From a virus, in the IMG/VR virus record IMGVR_UViG_3300020470_000109, positions 1 through 32,548 of that record: a stretch of DNA of 32,548 nucleotides; one strand, 5' to 3'. The position numbers were made by a program, and so were the translations under genes. This document shows positions 1 to 8,300 of the stretch, one piece after another. How positions within the stretch are numbered: position 1 is the stretch's first letter; every line of letters starts with the position of its first letter. Below the pieces are notes generated by a model. The model was not told the origin of the DNA, searched no databases, and saw nothing but the letters and a program-made list of their open reading frames with translations.

Positions 1-36
1 CAAGCATATTTTGATTCATTATGTGCAGGTTTCTAA
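1..36 (+). CDS. C-terminal end of an upstream gene (partial)
   Basis: Frame 1 is open from the window edge and reads QAYFDSLCAGF before a TAA stop. A strong terminator follows 11 bases later, which is what the end of a transcription unit would look like. Only 11 residues are visible, so the product cannot be named. Frame 2 is also open here but runs into the terminator hairpin, which makes it less likely. Confidence 0.35.
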   Translation, partial: QAYFDSLCAGF

Positions 37-46
37 ACTGAACACC

Positions 47-69
47 AAACCCCCTAACGGGGGTTTTTT
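47..69 (+). terminator. Rho-independent terminator
   Basis: An 8-bp stem, AAACCCCC (47-54) with GGGGGTTT (59-66), has a TAAC loop and runs into a T tract (64-69). It would end transcription of the gene cut off at the left edge. The reverse strand also has an A/T-rich flank, so some bidirectional action is possible. Confidence 0.85.
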
Positions 70-84
70 ATTGGTATTATTAAA

Positions 85-146
85 GAGTGGGGCGTACATC
101 AATGATTCGCTCTTATTGTTATAAGACCCCACACTCCGTTTTTTTT
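85..146 (+). promoter_or_regulatory. Structured leader or attenuator-like hairpin before the DUF6267 gene
   Basis: An outer stem pairs GTGGGG (87-92) with CCCCAC (127-132). Inside it, TCTTAT (111-116) and ATAAGA (121-126) form a perfect hairpin with a TGTT loop. Three bases after CACTCCG there are eight consecutive Ts (139-146). The shape resembles an intrinsic terminator or attenuator lying just 5' of the ATG at 162. It could instead be the 3' end of a small RNA starting after the first terminator. This is inference from pairing only. Confidence 0.35.
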
Positions 147-161
147 ACCTTCGTTTTTTCC

Positions 162-1097
162 ATGACAAAAAACCTTCACATTGAACACCCCGAAGACAGC
201 ATCCTCACAGGTGACTTATCTGTATTGGATGCTTTTTTAATGCCTCTACTTCTATCATTGAAAATAGATGGGGCACCTTCCATTGTATGGGGTCGCAACC
301 CTGCGTCTGGTTTACAGTTCGTGGGAACTAAGTCAGTTTTTAATAAAAAGAAAATTATCATATGTGAAACCCCTTCAGATATTGAAAAGCACTATGCACA
401 CAAACCTGCACTGCTTCAAATTCTTATGGCGTGCATGGCATACCTGCCAATCACAAAGAACATCTATCAAGGTGATTTTATTGGATTCGGTGGTAGTAAG
501 AATTACAGACCGAACACTTTAACCTATTCGTTTCCAGAAAAGGTAAAATCAAAAATCATCATTGCACCGCATACAAAGTATTATGCTGCGGAAGATTTAC
601 GTGATGCAATCGCAATGCCTCTTACTGAAAAGTTAGAAAGTGGTGAGCATGTAAGATACGTTCAACCCACGGCGTTCATATCTGATGAGGGTGAGAGAAC
701 AGATGCTTTTTATTCCCTTAAAGTTTTGATTGACTATGCAAAGAAGTTAGCAGAGCATGTTGACTTCGTTGATGAGCGAACAGCAAAGAAAATTAAAACC
801 AATATTAACGCACTCATCCGTGAGGGTAAAGAGGTTGACTCCGATGCGTTTGAGTGGGCGGGTCTATGCAAGGCAAACCTGATTGAGTTCTGGCATACAG
901 TAAATGAAATTAAATTACAGGCACTTAGTTTGTGTGATGATAATTCTGATTTTGAAACCCGTATTAATTACACGGAACGCACGAAGGGGGAGGGATACGT
1001 CATGATCACCCGCTTTGGATATTTCAAGTTAGTCAGTCGCCGTGAGTTTTCATATTCTAATTTTGTTAATCCCAAGTTTGCCGTGAGGACAGCATGA
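162..1097 (+). CDS. DUF6267-type protein with nucleotidyltransferase (ligase-like) motifs
   Basis: The product has 311 residues counted from the ATG at 162. That start puts the conserved HIEHPEDSILTGD block at the N-terminus, as I recall for cyanophage DUF6267 proteins. Upstream in-frame starts at 87 (GTG) and 102 (ATG) fall inside a predicted hairpin and add unconserved residues, so I do not favour them. Visible motifs match the covalent nucleotidyltransferase superfamily (DNA/RNA ligases and capping enzymes): KIDG at 34-37 with K34 as candidate nucleophile (motif I), GDFIGF at about 104-109 (motif III-like), EGYV at 277-280 (motif IV) and FKLV with K289 (motif V). The substrate is unknown; RNA or DNA end joining or adenylation is inference. 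It overlaps the next gene by ATGA, so the two are probably translationally coupled. Its base composition is less AT-rich than that of the structural genes. Confidence 0.75.
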   Translation: MTKNLHIEHPEDSILTGDLSVLDAFLMPLLLSLKIDGAPSIVWGRNPASGLQFVGTKSVFNKKKIIICETPSDIEKHYAHKPALLQILMACMAYLPITKNIYQGDFIGFGGSKNYRPNTLTYSFPEKVKSKIIIAPHTKYYAAEDLRDAIAMPLTEKLESGEHVRYVQPTAFISDEGERTDAFYSLKVLIDYAKKLAEHVDFVDERTAKKIKTNINALIREGKEVDSDAFEWAGLCKANLIEFWHTVNEIKLQALSLCDDNSDFETRINYTERTKGEGYVMITRFGYFKLVSRREFSYSNFVNPKFAVRTA

Positions 1098-1288
1098 ATT
1101 ATAATAAGTATAACACCCAACTGCGTAAGTTGATGCACTCTAATGATTTCACTCTGCTGCGACGCTCAAAGCATTTGACGTGGCAGCATACCACGGGGGT
1201 TAAGTTGCATACATCAACCTCACCTTCAGATGTAAATGCCATTAGACAGGTTGAACGTGATATACGTAGAAAGTTGATTCGTTCGTGA
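1094..1288 (+). CDS. Small HicA-like (YcfA-type, dsRBD-fold) protein
   Basis: A 64-residue protein whose ATG overlaps the preceding stop (ATGA). GAGGA at 1085-1089 is a good ribosome binding site. The sequence pattern is helix (QLRKLMHSNDF), strand with RRSKHLTW, strand with KLHTSTSPSD, then helix (IRQVERDIRRKL). This resembles the alpha-beta-beta-alpha layout of HicA/YcfA proteins, and the SKH triplet occupies the place of the usual GSH with its conserved histidine. HicA toxins are small RNases, but no HicB-like partner is adjacent. The neighbour is the ligase-like DUF6267 protein, so an RNA-binding or RNA-processing helper role is an alternative. The protein is strongly basic. The family call is tentative; the gene itself is convincing because of coupling, ribosome site and the terminator that follows. 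Confidence 0.7.
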   Translation: MNYNKYNTQLRKLMHSNDFTLLRRSKHLTWQHTTGVKLHTSTSPSDVNAIRQVERDIRRKLIRS

Positions 1289-1299
1289 ATCAGACAGTT

Positions 1300-1323
1300 C
1301 CCCCCGTTGATCGGGGGGTTGTT
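1300..1323 (+). terminator. Rho-independent terminator
   Basis: CCCCCCG (1300-1306) pairs perfectly with CGGGGGG (1312-1318) around a TTGAT loop, followed by TTGTTTATAATT. It lies 12 bases after the HicA-like gene and closes the DUF6267 transcription unit. Confidence 0.85.
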
Positions 1324-1406
1324 TATAATTCCGATGGATCCCCTAAGCTATAAACGACCCAGATCGACCTTTAAATATAAGGAAAATCAAAATTTTTTTT
1401 CTCATA

Positions 1407-1412
1407 TATAAT
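1407..1412 (+). promoter_or_regulatory. Possible -10 element for the AbrB-like gene
   Basis: TATAAT lies 22 bases before the ATG at 1435. No convincing -35 element stands at the expected distance (the sequence there is A-rich). In such AT-rich DNA a chance match is likely. A promoter somewhere in 1324-1434 is nevertheless expected, because a terminator precedes and new genes follow. Confidence 0.25.
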
Positions 1413-1434
1413 TTCAAGATAAGATTCAATTTAT

Positions 1435-1611
1435 ATGAAAAAAAATTCTGGGAAAATTTTTGAGTCCATACAGGTTGATTCAGTAACTAATCATTATTAT
1501 GTTGAATTGCCCGAATGGGTCGTTAATGATTTTGGATGGTATGAAGGGTCTGAGATTGAACTTACATTAGACGGAACTGAAATCGTTATCACGGAAAGAG
1601 AAAATGACTAA
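1435..1611 (+). CDS. AbrB/MazE-like small DNA-binding protein
   Basis: A 58-residue protein starting MKKNSGKIFE. The stretch YYVELPEWVVNDFGWYEGS, followed by IELTLDGTEIVITERE, matches the SpoVT-AbrB/MazE pattern (L-P-x-W-h-x-D-h-G-W-x-E-G-x-x-h-x-h...). This is a swapped-hairpin fold that binds DNA as a dimer. Such proteins are frequent in cyanophages and may act as transcription regulators or as antitoxin relics. The ATG is chosen because the open frame has no other in-frame start that keeps the domain, and there is no clear Shine-Dalgarno site. Its stop overlaps the next gene (ATGACTAA), so the two are coupled. Confidence 0.7.
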   Translation: MKKNSGKIFESIQVDSVTNHYYVELPEWVVNDFGWYEGSEIELTLDGTEIVITEREND

Positions 1612-1777
1612 GCAAGATCCTACTTATCACATATACTTACAGAACAATTGTTTATTCAAAGATTTAACTGAATGGGAGTTTAATATTATATGGAGACGGA
1701 TATATAAGTCATATTTTACAGAAGATTTAACGTATGAAAAGTTAAGCGAATCTGAGATGATTGATGCATCATATTGA
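1604..1777 (+). CDS. 57-residue conserved cyanophage-type protein
   Basis: The frame begins MTKQDPTYHIYLQNN and overlaps the AbrB-like gene by eight bases. A predicted beta-hairpin (YHIYLQNNCLF) is followed by a helix (LTEWEFNIIWRRIY). The pattern matches small cyanophage proteins of unknown function and, strikingly, the N-terminus of the 55-residue protein at 2564. I cannot assign a function. Overlap with the AbrB-like gene recalls toxin-antitoxin layouts, but nothing in this sequence looks like a known toxin. Confidence 0.65.
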   Translation: MTKQDPTYHIYLQNNCLFKDLTEWEFNIIWRRIYKSYFTEDLTYEKLSESEMIDASY

Positions 1778-1802
1778 CAACCACTATATAAACTGATATA
1801 AT
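1774..1802 (+). promoter_or_regulatory. Consensus sigma-70 (early-type) promoter
   Basis: TTGACA (1774-1779), a 17-base spacer and TATAAT (1797-1802) match the bacterial consensus exactly. The -35 box overlaps the stop of the 57-residue gene, and transcription should start about 15 bases before the glycosyltransferase ATG at 1825. Cyanophage early genes use host sigma-70-like promoters, so the glycosyltransferase and the small genes after it are probably expressed early. Confidence 0.8.
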
Positions 1803-1824
1803 TGAATTGTAATTACAACACGTT

Positions 1825-2586
1825 ATGGCTAAAGGATTTACAGTAAAAGCAAAAACACCTGTAGCAACTAAAAAGAAAGAATCTGAGTGGGATTACGATA
1901 GGGCAAAGCAACTTGTACAAGGAAAATCAGTAGTATTCTGTTTACCTGGTAGAGGAGTATCGTATCAATACTTAAAGTCCTTCGTTCAACTTTGTTTTGA
2001 CTTAGTACAAGCAGGAGCAAGTATTCAGATCTCGCAAGATTATTCATCAATGGTAAACTTTGCAAGATGCAAATGTTTAGGAGCGAATGTACTGCGAGGA
2101 CCAGATCAATTACCTTGGGACGGTAAATTAAAATATGATTGGCAACTATGGATTGATAGTGATATTGTTTTCAATTCTGAGAAGTTTTGGCAATTAGTAT
2201 TAATGGAAAAGGATCTTGCAGCAGGTTGGTATGCTACCGAAGATGGTAGAACTACATCTGTAGCACATTGGTTAGAGGAAGATGATTTCAGATCAAATGG
2301 TGGAGTGATGAATCACGAAACTGTTGAAAGTATATCCAAACGCAAAAAACCATTCACAGTAGACTATACAGGTTTCGGATGGTTATTAATTAAGAAGGGC
2401 GTTTTTGAACATGAAGGAATGCCTTACCCATGGTTCGCTCCTAAAATGCAAGTCTTCGAGTCAGGGCAAGTTCAAGACATGTGCGGTGAAGATGTATCTT
2501 TCTGTCTTGATGCAAAAGATGCAGGTTTCGAGATCTGGTGCGATCCACGAATACGTGTAGGACATGAAAAAACAAGAGTTATATAA
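1825..2586 (+). CDS. GT-A fold glycosyltransferase
   Basis: A 253-residue cytoplasmic protein with no signal peptide or membrane segment. The N-terminus is lysine-rich, then VVFCLPGRGVSY opens a Rossmann-like sugar-nucleotide binding half. The metal-binding D-x-D motif is visible as WIDSD at residues 109-113 (D111, D113). A second conserved block, GEDVSFC with E222 and D223, gives the catalytic acid region, and H247 in RVGHEK fits the metal-ligand histidine near the end of GT-A enzymes. Together these support a metal-dependent glycosyltransferase, similar to enzymes common in cyanophages. The acceptor is unknown; phage DNA, virion protein or host envelope are possible. A consensus sigma-70 promoter lies directly upstream. 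The last 23 bases overlap the following small gene. Confidence 0.85.
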   Translation: MAKGFTVKAKTPVATKKKESEWDYDRAKQLVQGKSVVFCLPGRGVSYQYLKSFVQLCFDLVQAGASIQISQDYSSMVNFARCKCLGANVLRGPDQLPWDGKLKYDWQLWIDSDIVFNSEKFWQLVLMEKDLAAGWYATEDGRTTSVAHWLEEDDFRSNGGVMNHETVESISKRKKPFTVDYTGFGWLLIKKGVFEHEGMPYPWFAPKMQVFESGQVQDMCGEDVSFCLDAKDAGFEIWCDPRIRVGHEKTRVI

Positions 2587-2731
2587 TATTATAGTAAACA
2601 ATAAGGTGGTATTCTCTAGTCTATCTCAGATGGAAATGTTTGAGAGACTAGAAGACCTCTCGATAGAATTCTATCAGACAGGTACACCGCATCCTAATGA
2701 CATACGAACTGAAATTATTACGGAGGATTAA
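2564..2731 (+). CDS. 55-residue conserved cyanophage-type protein
   Basis: The frame begins MKKQELYNIIVNNKVVF inside the end of the glycosyltransferase gene and contains EDLSIEFYQTGTPHP, a motif I recognise from conserved small cyanophage proteins of unknown function. It ends one base before the next ATG. The N-terminal hairpin aligns without gaps to that of the 57-residue protein at 1604 (Y-x-I-x-x-x-N-x-x-x-F-x-x-L-[ST]). An AGGA lies just before the start. No function is assigned. Confidence 0.75.
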   Translation: MKKQELYNIIVNNKVVFSSLSQMEMFERLEDLSIEFYQTGTPHPNDIRTEIITED

Positions 2732-2881
2732 ATGGCAGTCAGAGCAAAAGGTGGTTTAGGTGGAGGAGATTTTATACAATCACCGCCGAAGAAAACTCGT
2801 CAAGGGAATGGGAAACATACAAAATACTCAGCAACATCCCGTAACTCGTCTCGAAAAAAATATAGAGGACAAGGAAGATAA
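2732..2881 (+). CDS. 49-residue basic glycine-rich cyanophage protein
   Basis: The product begins MAVRAKGGLGGGDFIQ and ends KKYRGQGR. CGGAGG at 2721-2726 is the best ribosome binding site in the window, with ideal spacing. The protein is rich in Lys, Arg, Gly and Ser, lacks hydrophobic core segments and is probably disordered or nucleic-acid binding. Near-identical small proteins next to gp25 are, to my knowledge, typical of cyanomyoviruses. Its function is unknown. A terminator begins five bases after the stop, so this is the last gene of the early unit. Confidence 0.8.
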   Translation: MAVRAKGGLGGGDFIQSPPKKTRQGNGKHTKYSATSRNSSRKKYRGQGR

Positions 2882-2885
2882 CTGA

Positions 2886-2911
2886 AGCGTCTCGAAAGGG
2901 ACGCTTTTTTT
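2886..2911 (+). terminator. Rho-independent terminator
   Basis: AGCGTCTC (2886-2893) pairs with GGGACGCT (2898-2905), with one G-T pair, around a GAAA tetraloop. Seven Ts follow (2905-2911). It separates the early-type unit from the late structural genes. Confidence 0.9.
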
Positions 2912-2926
2912 ATGCTAAATATTGGG

Positions 2927-2934
2927 TATAAATA
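2927..2934 (+). promoter_or_regulatory. T4-type late promoter
   Basis: TATAAATA matches the T4 late promoter consensus exactly (recognised by the phage sigma factor gp55 with the sliding clamp). It sits 33 bases before the gp25 ATG and 15 bases after a terminator, as expected for the first promoter of the structural operon. Confidence 0.85.
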
Positions 2935-2967
2935 TATTAAGAAAACTATTATTATTTCTAATTTAAA

Positions 2968-3366
2968 ATGAACACAAGGATATCTAGGTCATTTAAAGAT
3001 ATTAGTTTGTCCTTTAAGGCACATCCAATAACGAAAGATATTGGGGCTATTAGGAATGAAGATGCAATTAAAAAATCTGTAAGGAATATAGTTCAAACTA
3101 TTCCTAGAGAAAGATTCTTTAATTCTATCTTTGGTAGTGATGTTACTGGTCTTTTATTTGATTTTGTAGATTTTGGTACTGCATCTAATATTCAAAGACA
3201 AATAGAGATTTCAATCAGTAATTTTGAACCAAGAGTTGAAAATTTAGATATAGAAGTAATACCCAGACCAGACGATAATGCATTTGAGGTAATTATTCAT
3301 TATGATATCATTGGACAGCAGTTTCCTACACAAGAATTTTCCTTTTTACTAGAAGCCACGAGATAA
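2968..3366 (+). CDS. 25: Baseplate wedge subunit gp25
   Basis: At 132 residues it has the length of T4 gp25. gp25 (gpW/gp25 family, lysozyme-like fold) joins the wedge and seeds sheath polymerisation at the baseplate. The N-terminal block ISLSFKAHPITKDIGAIRN, the RNIVQTIPRERFFNSIFG stretch with SDVTGLLFD, and the closing strand FEVIIHYDI are family hallmarks. It lies behind a late promoter, lacks a clear Shine-Dalgarno site as is usual in these phages, and is separated by one base from gp6. The order gp25-gp6 is conserved in T4-like phages. Confidence 0.95.
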   Translation: MNTRISRSFKDISLSFKAHPITKDIGAIRNEDAIKKSVRNIVQTIPRERFFNSIFGSDVTGLLFDFVDFGTASNIQRQIEISISNFEPRVENLDIEVIPRPDDNAFEVIIHYDIIGQQFPTQEFSFLLEATR

Positions 3367-3367
3367 T

Positions 3368-5323
3368 ATGCCTATTACTAAATTTACAAATCTAGATTTT
3401 GATCAAATAAAATCTTCAATTAAGAGTTATCTTCGGGCAAATTCAGATTTTACTGATTTTGATTTTGAAGGTTCTAACTTTTCGGTTTTAATTGACACTC
3501 TAGCATATAATACGTATATTACAGCATTCAACTCAAACATGGTTGTGAACGAATCTTTTCTAGATTCGGCAACTGTAAGAGAAAATGTTGTATCATTAGC
3601 AAGAAATATTGGTTATGTACCCCGTTCTAGGACTGCTGCACAGGCATCTGTTTCGTTTACTGTTTCACCTGATACTAAACATGATACATTAACCTTAAAG
3701 GCTGGTTTAGTATGTACTGGACAAACAGATAATAGTTCTTTTGTATTCTCTATTCCTGATGATATAGAAAGACCTGCAACGATTGTAACTGATTCTAGTG
3801 GACAAGAGACAAGTAGATCTCATAATTTTTCAAATATAACAGTTTATCAGGGAGTATATACTACTAAAAAATTCACTGTTGATGGTTCAATAGACCAAAA
3901 ATTCGTATTAGATAATACAGGTATTGATACTTCTACTTTAGTTGTATATGTTAATAACTATAATGTTGATACAAATCAATTAGAGAGTGTAGGAAGGGGT
4001 AGTTTATATAAAAAAGTTGATAATATTTTAAATATTGATAAAAATTCGGAAATATATCTGTTACAAGAGGTTCAGGATGAAAAATATGAACTTTTATTTG
4101 GTGATGGTTACTTTGGTAAAAAATTAGAGAACGGTTCTATCATTACAATTAGTTATATTATCACTGATGGTGCCTCTGGAAATGGTCCTGGTGGGTCTAG
4201 TGGATCAGAAGGTGTATTTACCTTCTCTGGCACTATGACAAACCCTTCTGGTGCTCTTATTAGTGTATCTACACCTACAATTACCACTGAAAATAAGGCA
4301 AGTAATGGTGGTGAAATCGAATCTATCGATTCAATTAAGTATTATGCCCCTAGATTGTATTCATCACAGTACAGGGCGGTTACAGCAAGGGATTATGAGT
4401 CAATAATACAGCAAATTTATCCAAATACTGAAAGTGTTTCTGTTGTTGGTGGTGAAGAAGTGGATCCACCACAATTTGGAACAGTTTTTATCACAATTAA
4501 ACCAAAAAATGGTGAATTTGTCTCTGATTTTGATAAAACACAGATACTTTCTAACTTAAAAAACTATTCTTTAACAGGAATTAATCAAAAAATCTTAGAT
4601 CTTAAGATTTTATATATTGAACTTGAAAGTTATGTCTATTATAACGATTCTAAAGTCGAAAATATCAATGATTTGAAGACAAGAGTGTCAAATAATCTTG
4701 TAAAATACTCAAATTCACTAGATCTTAACAAATTTGGAGGAAGATTTAGATATAGTAAAGTTTTAAGTGTAATTGACAATATTGATGACTCAATAACATC
4801 AAATATTACAAGAGTAAGGATTAGAAGGAACTTAAATGCTCTTATAAATCAATTTGCACAGTATGAATTGTGTTTTGGTAACCAATTTAACGTTAAAAAA
4901 GAAGGACTTAACATTAAAAGTACTGGATTTAAGATATCTGGTTCAAATGATATGGTTTATTTGACAGATATACCAAATGAAGATGAAAAAACTGGTATAA
5001 TATCAATTGTTAAACCAGATATTACCGATTCTTCAAAAACTGTTGTCGTTGAAGAGGCAGGAACAGTTGATTATATTAAAGGTGAGATAATTTTGACTAC
5101 ATTGAATATAACATCAACTCAAATAGCAAATAATATTATAGAAGTTCAAGCATTTCCAGAGTCTAATGACGTTATAGGTCTTCAGGATTTATATCTTCAA
5201 TTTTCCATTGGAAGTAGTTCAATAAATATGGTTAAGGACACTATTACTTCTGGACAACAAATATCTGGAGTTGGGTTTAAAGTTACCTCAAGCTATACAA
5301 ACGGAGCATTAATAAGGGCATGA
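3368..5323 (+). CDS. 6: Baseplate wedge subunit gp6
   Basis: The 651-residue product is close to T4 gp6 (about 660). gp6 forms the inner ring of the wedge together with gp25 and gp7. The first 100 residues include VLIDTLAYNTYITAFNSNM and the SATVRENVVSLARNIGY motif, typical of baseplate J/gp6-like proteins. LYSSQYRAVTARDYESIIQQ (around residues 330-350) marks the second conserved domain. A glycine/serine-rich linker (about residues 265-282) separates the two. Its stop overlaps the start of the giant gene (ATGA), suggesting coupled translation and matched amounts. I see no truncation or shift. Confidence 0.93.
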   Translation: MPITKFTNLDFDQIKSSIKSYLRANSDFTDFDFEGSNFSVLIDTLAYNTYITAFNSNMVVNESFLDSATVRENVVSLARNIGYVPRSRTAAQASVSFTVSPDTKHDTLTLKAGLVCTGQTDNSSFVFSIPDDIERPATIVTDSSGQETSRSHNFSNITVYQGVYTTKKFTVDGSIDQKFVLDNTGIDTSTLVVYVNNYNVDTNQLESVGRGSLYKKVDNILNIDKNSEIYLLQEVQDEKYELLFGDGYFGKKLENGSIITISYIITDGASGNGPGGSSGSEGVFTFSGTMTNPSGALISVSTPTITTENKASNGGEIESIDSIKYYAPRLYSSQYRAVTARDYESIIQQIYPNTESVSVVGGEEVDPPQFGTVFITIKPKNGEFVSDFDKTQILSNLKNYSLTGINQKILDLKILYIELESYVYYNDSKVENINDLKTRVSNNLVKYSNSLDLNKFGGRFRYSKVLSVIDNIDDSITSNITRVRIRRNLNALINQFAQYELCFGNQFNVKKEGLNIKSTGFKISGSNDMVYLTDIPNEDEKTGIISIVKPDITDSSKTVVVEEAGTVDYIKGEIILTTLNITSTQIANNIIEVQAFPESNDVIGLQDLYLQFSIGSSSINMVKDTITSGQQISGVGFKVTSSYTNGALIRA

Positions 5324-8300
5324 TAACGACTGGTATTGATAAAAGAATTCAAATACAACAAATTGTTGATAATCAACTTCCTGAATTTGTATTAAGTGAA
5401 AGTCCGAAGGCGGTAGACTTTTTAAAACAATACTATATTTCTCAGGAATATCGTGGTGGTCCTATTGATATTACTGATAATTTAGATCAATATTTAAAAT
5501 TAGATAATTTAACACCTGATGTTATAGTTGGTGTAACAACATTGGGTGCTAATATTACTAATGAAGATTCAACTATTAATGTTACGAATACTAAGGGATT
5601 TCCTAATGAATATGGACTTTTAAAGATTGATGATGAGATTATTACATATACTGGTAAAACAAATACTAGTTTTACTGGTTGTGTTCGTGGATTTAGTGGA
5701 ATAACAACATATCATGATGACAATAATCCAAGAGAATTAGTTTTTTCAACTTCTACTGCAGGAATTCATACTAATGGATCTTCTGTTTCTAATCTTAGTG
5801 CTTTATTTTTACAAGAATTTTATAAAAAACTTAAATATTCATTAACTCCTGGATTAGAAAACATTGAATTTATATCTAATCTTGATGTTAATAATTTTAT
5901 AAAAGAAGCAAAGTCATTTTTCCAGTCAAAAGGTACTGAAGAATCTTTTAAAATCCTTTTTAAAGTATTATATGGTGTAAATCCTACAATAATTGATCTT
6001 GAAGATTATTTGGTTAAACCATCATCTTCAAAATATATTAGACGTGAAAGAATTGTTGCTGAAAGAATATCTGGAAATCCAATAAATCTACAAGGACAAA
6101 CAGTTACTAGGTCTGCTGATCCTAACGCTACAGCGTCTATATCCGAAGTTGAACCTGTTTTAGGTGTTCCAGGGTCAGGAATTCTTTCTGACGCTGATTA
6201 TTTTATTTTAGATGCATTTATTGGATATGCTGATGAAGAATATGTTACTGGAACCTTTAATATTCCAGGTAAAACAAAGGTTATTGGTAATGTATCTGCT
6301 GGATCAAGTATTATTACAGTAGATTCTACTATTGGTTTTAGTACTACTGGTACAATTATATCTGGTATTAATACTAATATTCAATATACTGATAAAACTT
6401 TAAATCAGTTTTTAAATTGTTCTGGTGTTAATGAAGCAATTTCTTCTGAAGATGATATAAGATTTGATGATAATATTTTTGGATATGAAAATGGAGATGT
6501 AACAAAGAAGGTAGAATTAAGAATTACTGGAATTTTATCTAAATTTGTTCCAGATGATAATAATAGATTATCAATAGAGAATGAAAAGGTTATTATTAAA
6601 AGTCTTGGGGAAAATATTGAAAAAGGTAGTACAAATAAGGAAATATTTGCCAATTCATGGATTTATAATTCATCTCCATCATATGATATAAATTCTGAAA
6701 GTATAAGAAATGAAGGAACTAGTACTCTAACATTAAAAGAAGATATTCTTGATGCATTTGATACTACAGGACTATCTAAGGGTAATTATGTTGAAGTTAT
6801 TGAAAAAACAGCTAATCCTTTTAGGAGTAAATCAATTGTTACACCAACAGATGGAGTATCACCTGCTGAAATTGACTCAATTGAGGTCATTGATAATAAA
6901 ATTATATTAAAAGATGTTGAGTATGATTTAGAACGCACAAAAACTTATGCTGTAAGAAAGGTTTTAGATAAAGTATCAAGTACGGGTGCACCTGTTAAGT
7001 ATGGAAATCAGCTAACATCAAATATTCAAAATGTTTATAATGAATCTGATACTCATTTATATGTTGCTTCTAATTCATTACCAAATTACACAATCACTAA
7101 AGATATTATAAAATCAGAGATTCCTATTGCTGATACATCAACAATACAAAATTATAATTCTATAACTGAAAAATATTCAGTAATATCATTTTCTGCAAAT
7201 GTGTCATTTGTTACTGGAGATGCAGTATATTATAGTGTACCAGAAGGTAAGTCAACATTAGTTGGATTGGAAGAAGGTGTATATTATGTTAAAAAATCTT
7301 TAATTGATGGTCGAAAAATTAATTTATATCTATCACCATCTTTTATTGAAACAGATGAACTTTTATCTAGATCTGGAGGAACTCCTAGTAATTTTATAGA
7401 ATTTGATATACCATTAACGAATAATGACAAACATACTTTTACTTTATTAAAACATTATAATCAGGAAATAGGTAATCAACGATTATTAAAGAAATTTCCA
7501 GTAGATTTATCCTTGAATGATGGTAAAAACACTGAAACTATTCCAGGACCTGTTGGAATGTTGATTGATGGTGTAGAAATCAATAATTATAAGTCATCAG
7601 ATAGTATTTTTTATGGTCCAATAGATAAATTCTCTGTTTTAAGTCAAGGAAGTGGTTATGATGTAATTAATTTACCTGAGATTTCAATTGTTGGTGGTTT
7701 GGGTTCTACTGCATTAGTTAAACCTGTTATTGAGGGTGATATTGAAGAAATTTTAGTAGATCCTCAAAATTTTGATATTGAAAGTGTAAATTCAATAAAA
7801 CTTACTGGTGGTAATAGTAGTGAAACTGTTATAAGACCTATTGTTAGTAAAAGAAATAGAGAATTAGAGTTTGATGGAAGATTGACTACTGCTAATGGTG
7901 GGGTTGATAACCAAGCAGAAACAATAACATTTAAAGAAAATCATAATTTAAAAAGTGGACAAGTATTAGTTTATGATAGAAATAGAAATAATCAATTAGG
8001 AATTACTACATGGGGTGGAAGTAATGCTGATGAATATGATTTTTTAATTCAAGGTGAACAATATTGGCCAGAAGTAGTAGGATTGAGTACTATTAAATTA
8101 TTTGGTAATGAAAATGATTATATTAGTGGTATTAATACCATAGCATTTACTTCTATTAATAAATCTGGTATTCATAAATTTAGACTTAAAGAGGCTAAAA
8201 ATACCTTAAAATCTGTTGAAATTATATCTTCAGGTGCTCCATTTATAAATCGTCAAGTTTATGTTAATCCAACAAAAATTTCTACGGTAAATTCTTCTGT

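Noticed and set aside
87-161. N-terminal extension of the DUF6267 protein from the GTG at 87 or ATG at 102
   Set aside because: The extra residues are not family-like, overlap a predicted hairpin and a T tract, and the conserved start block begins right after the ATG at 162.
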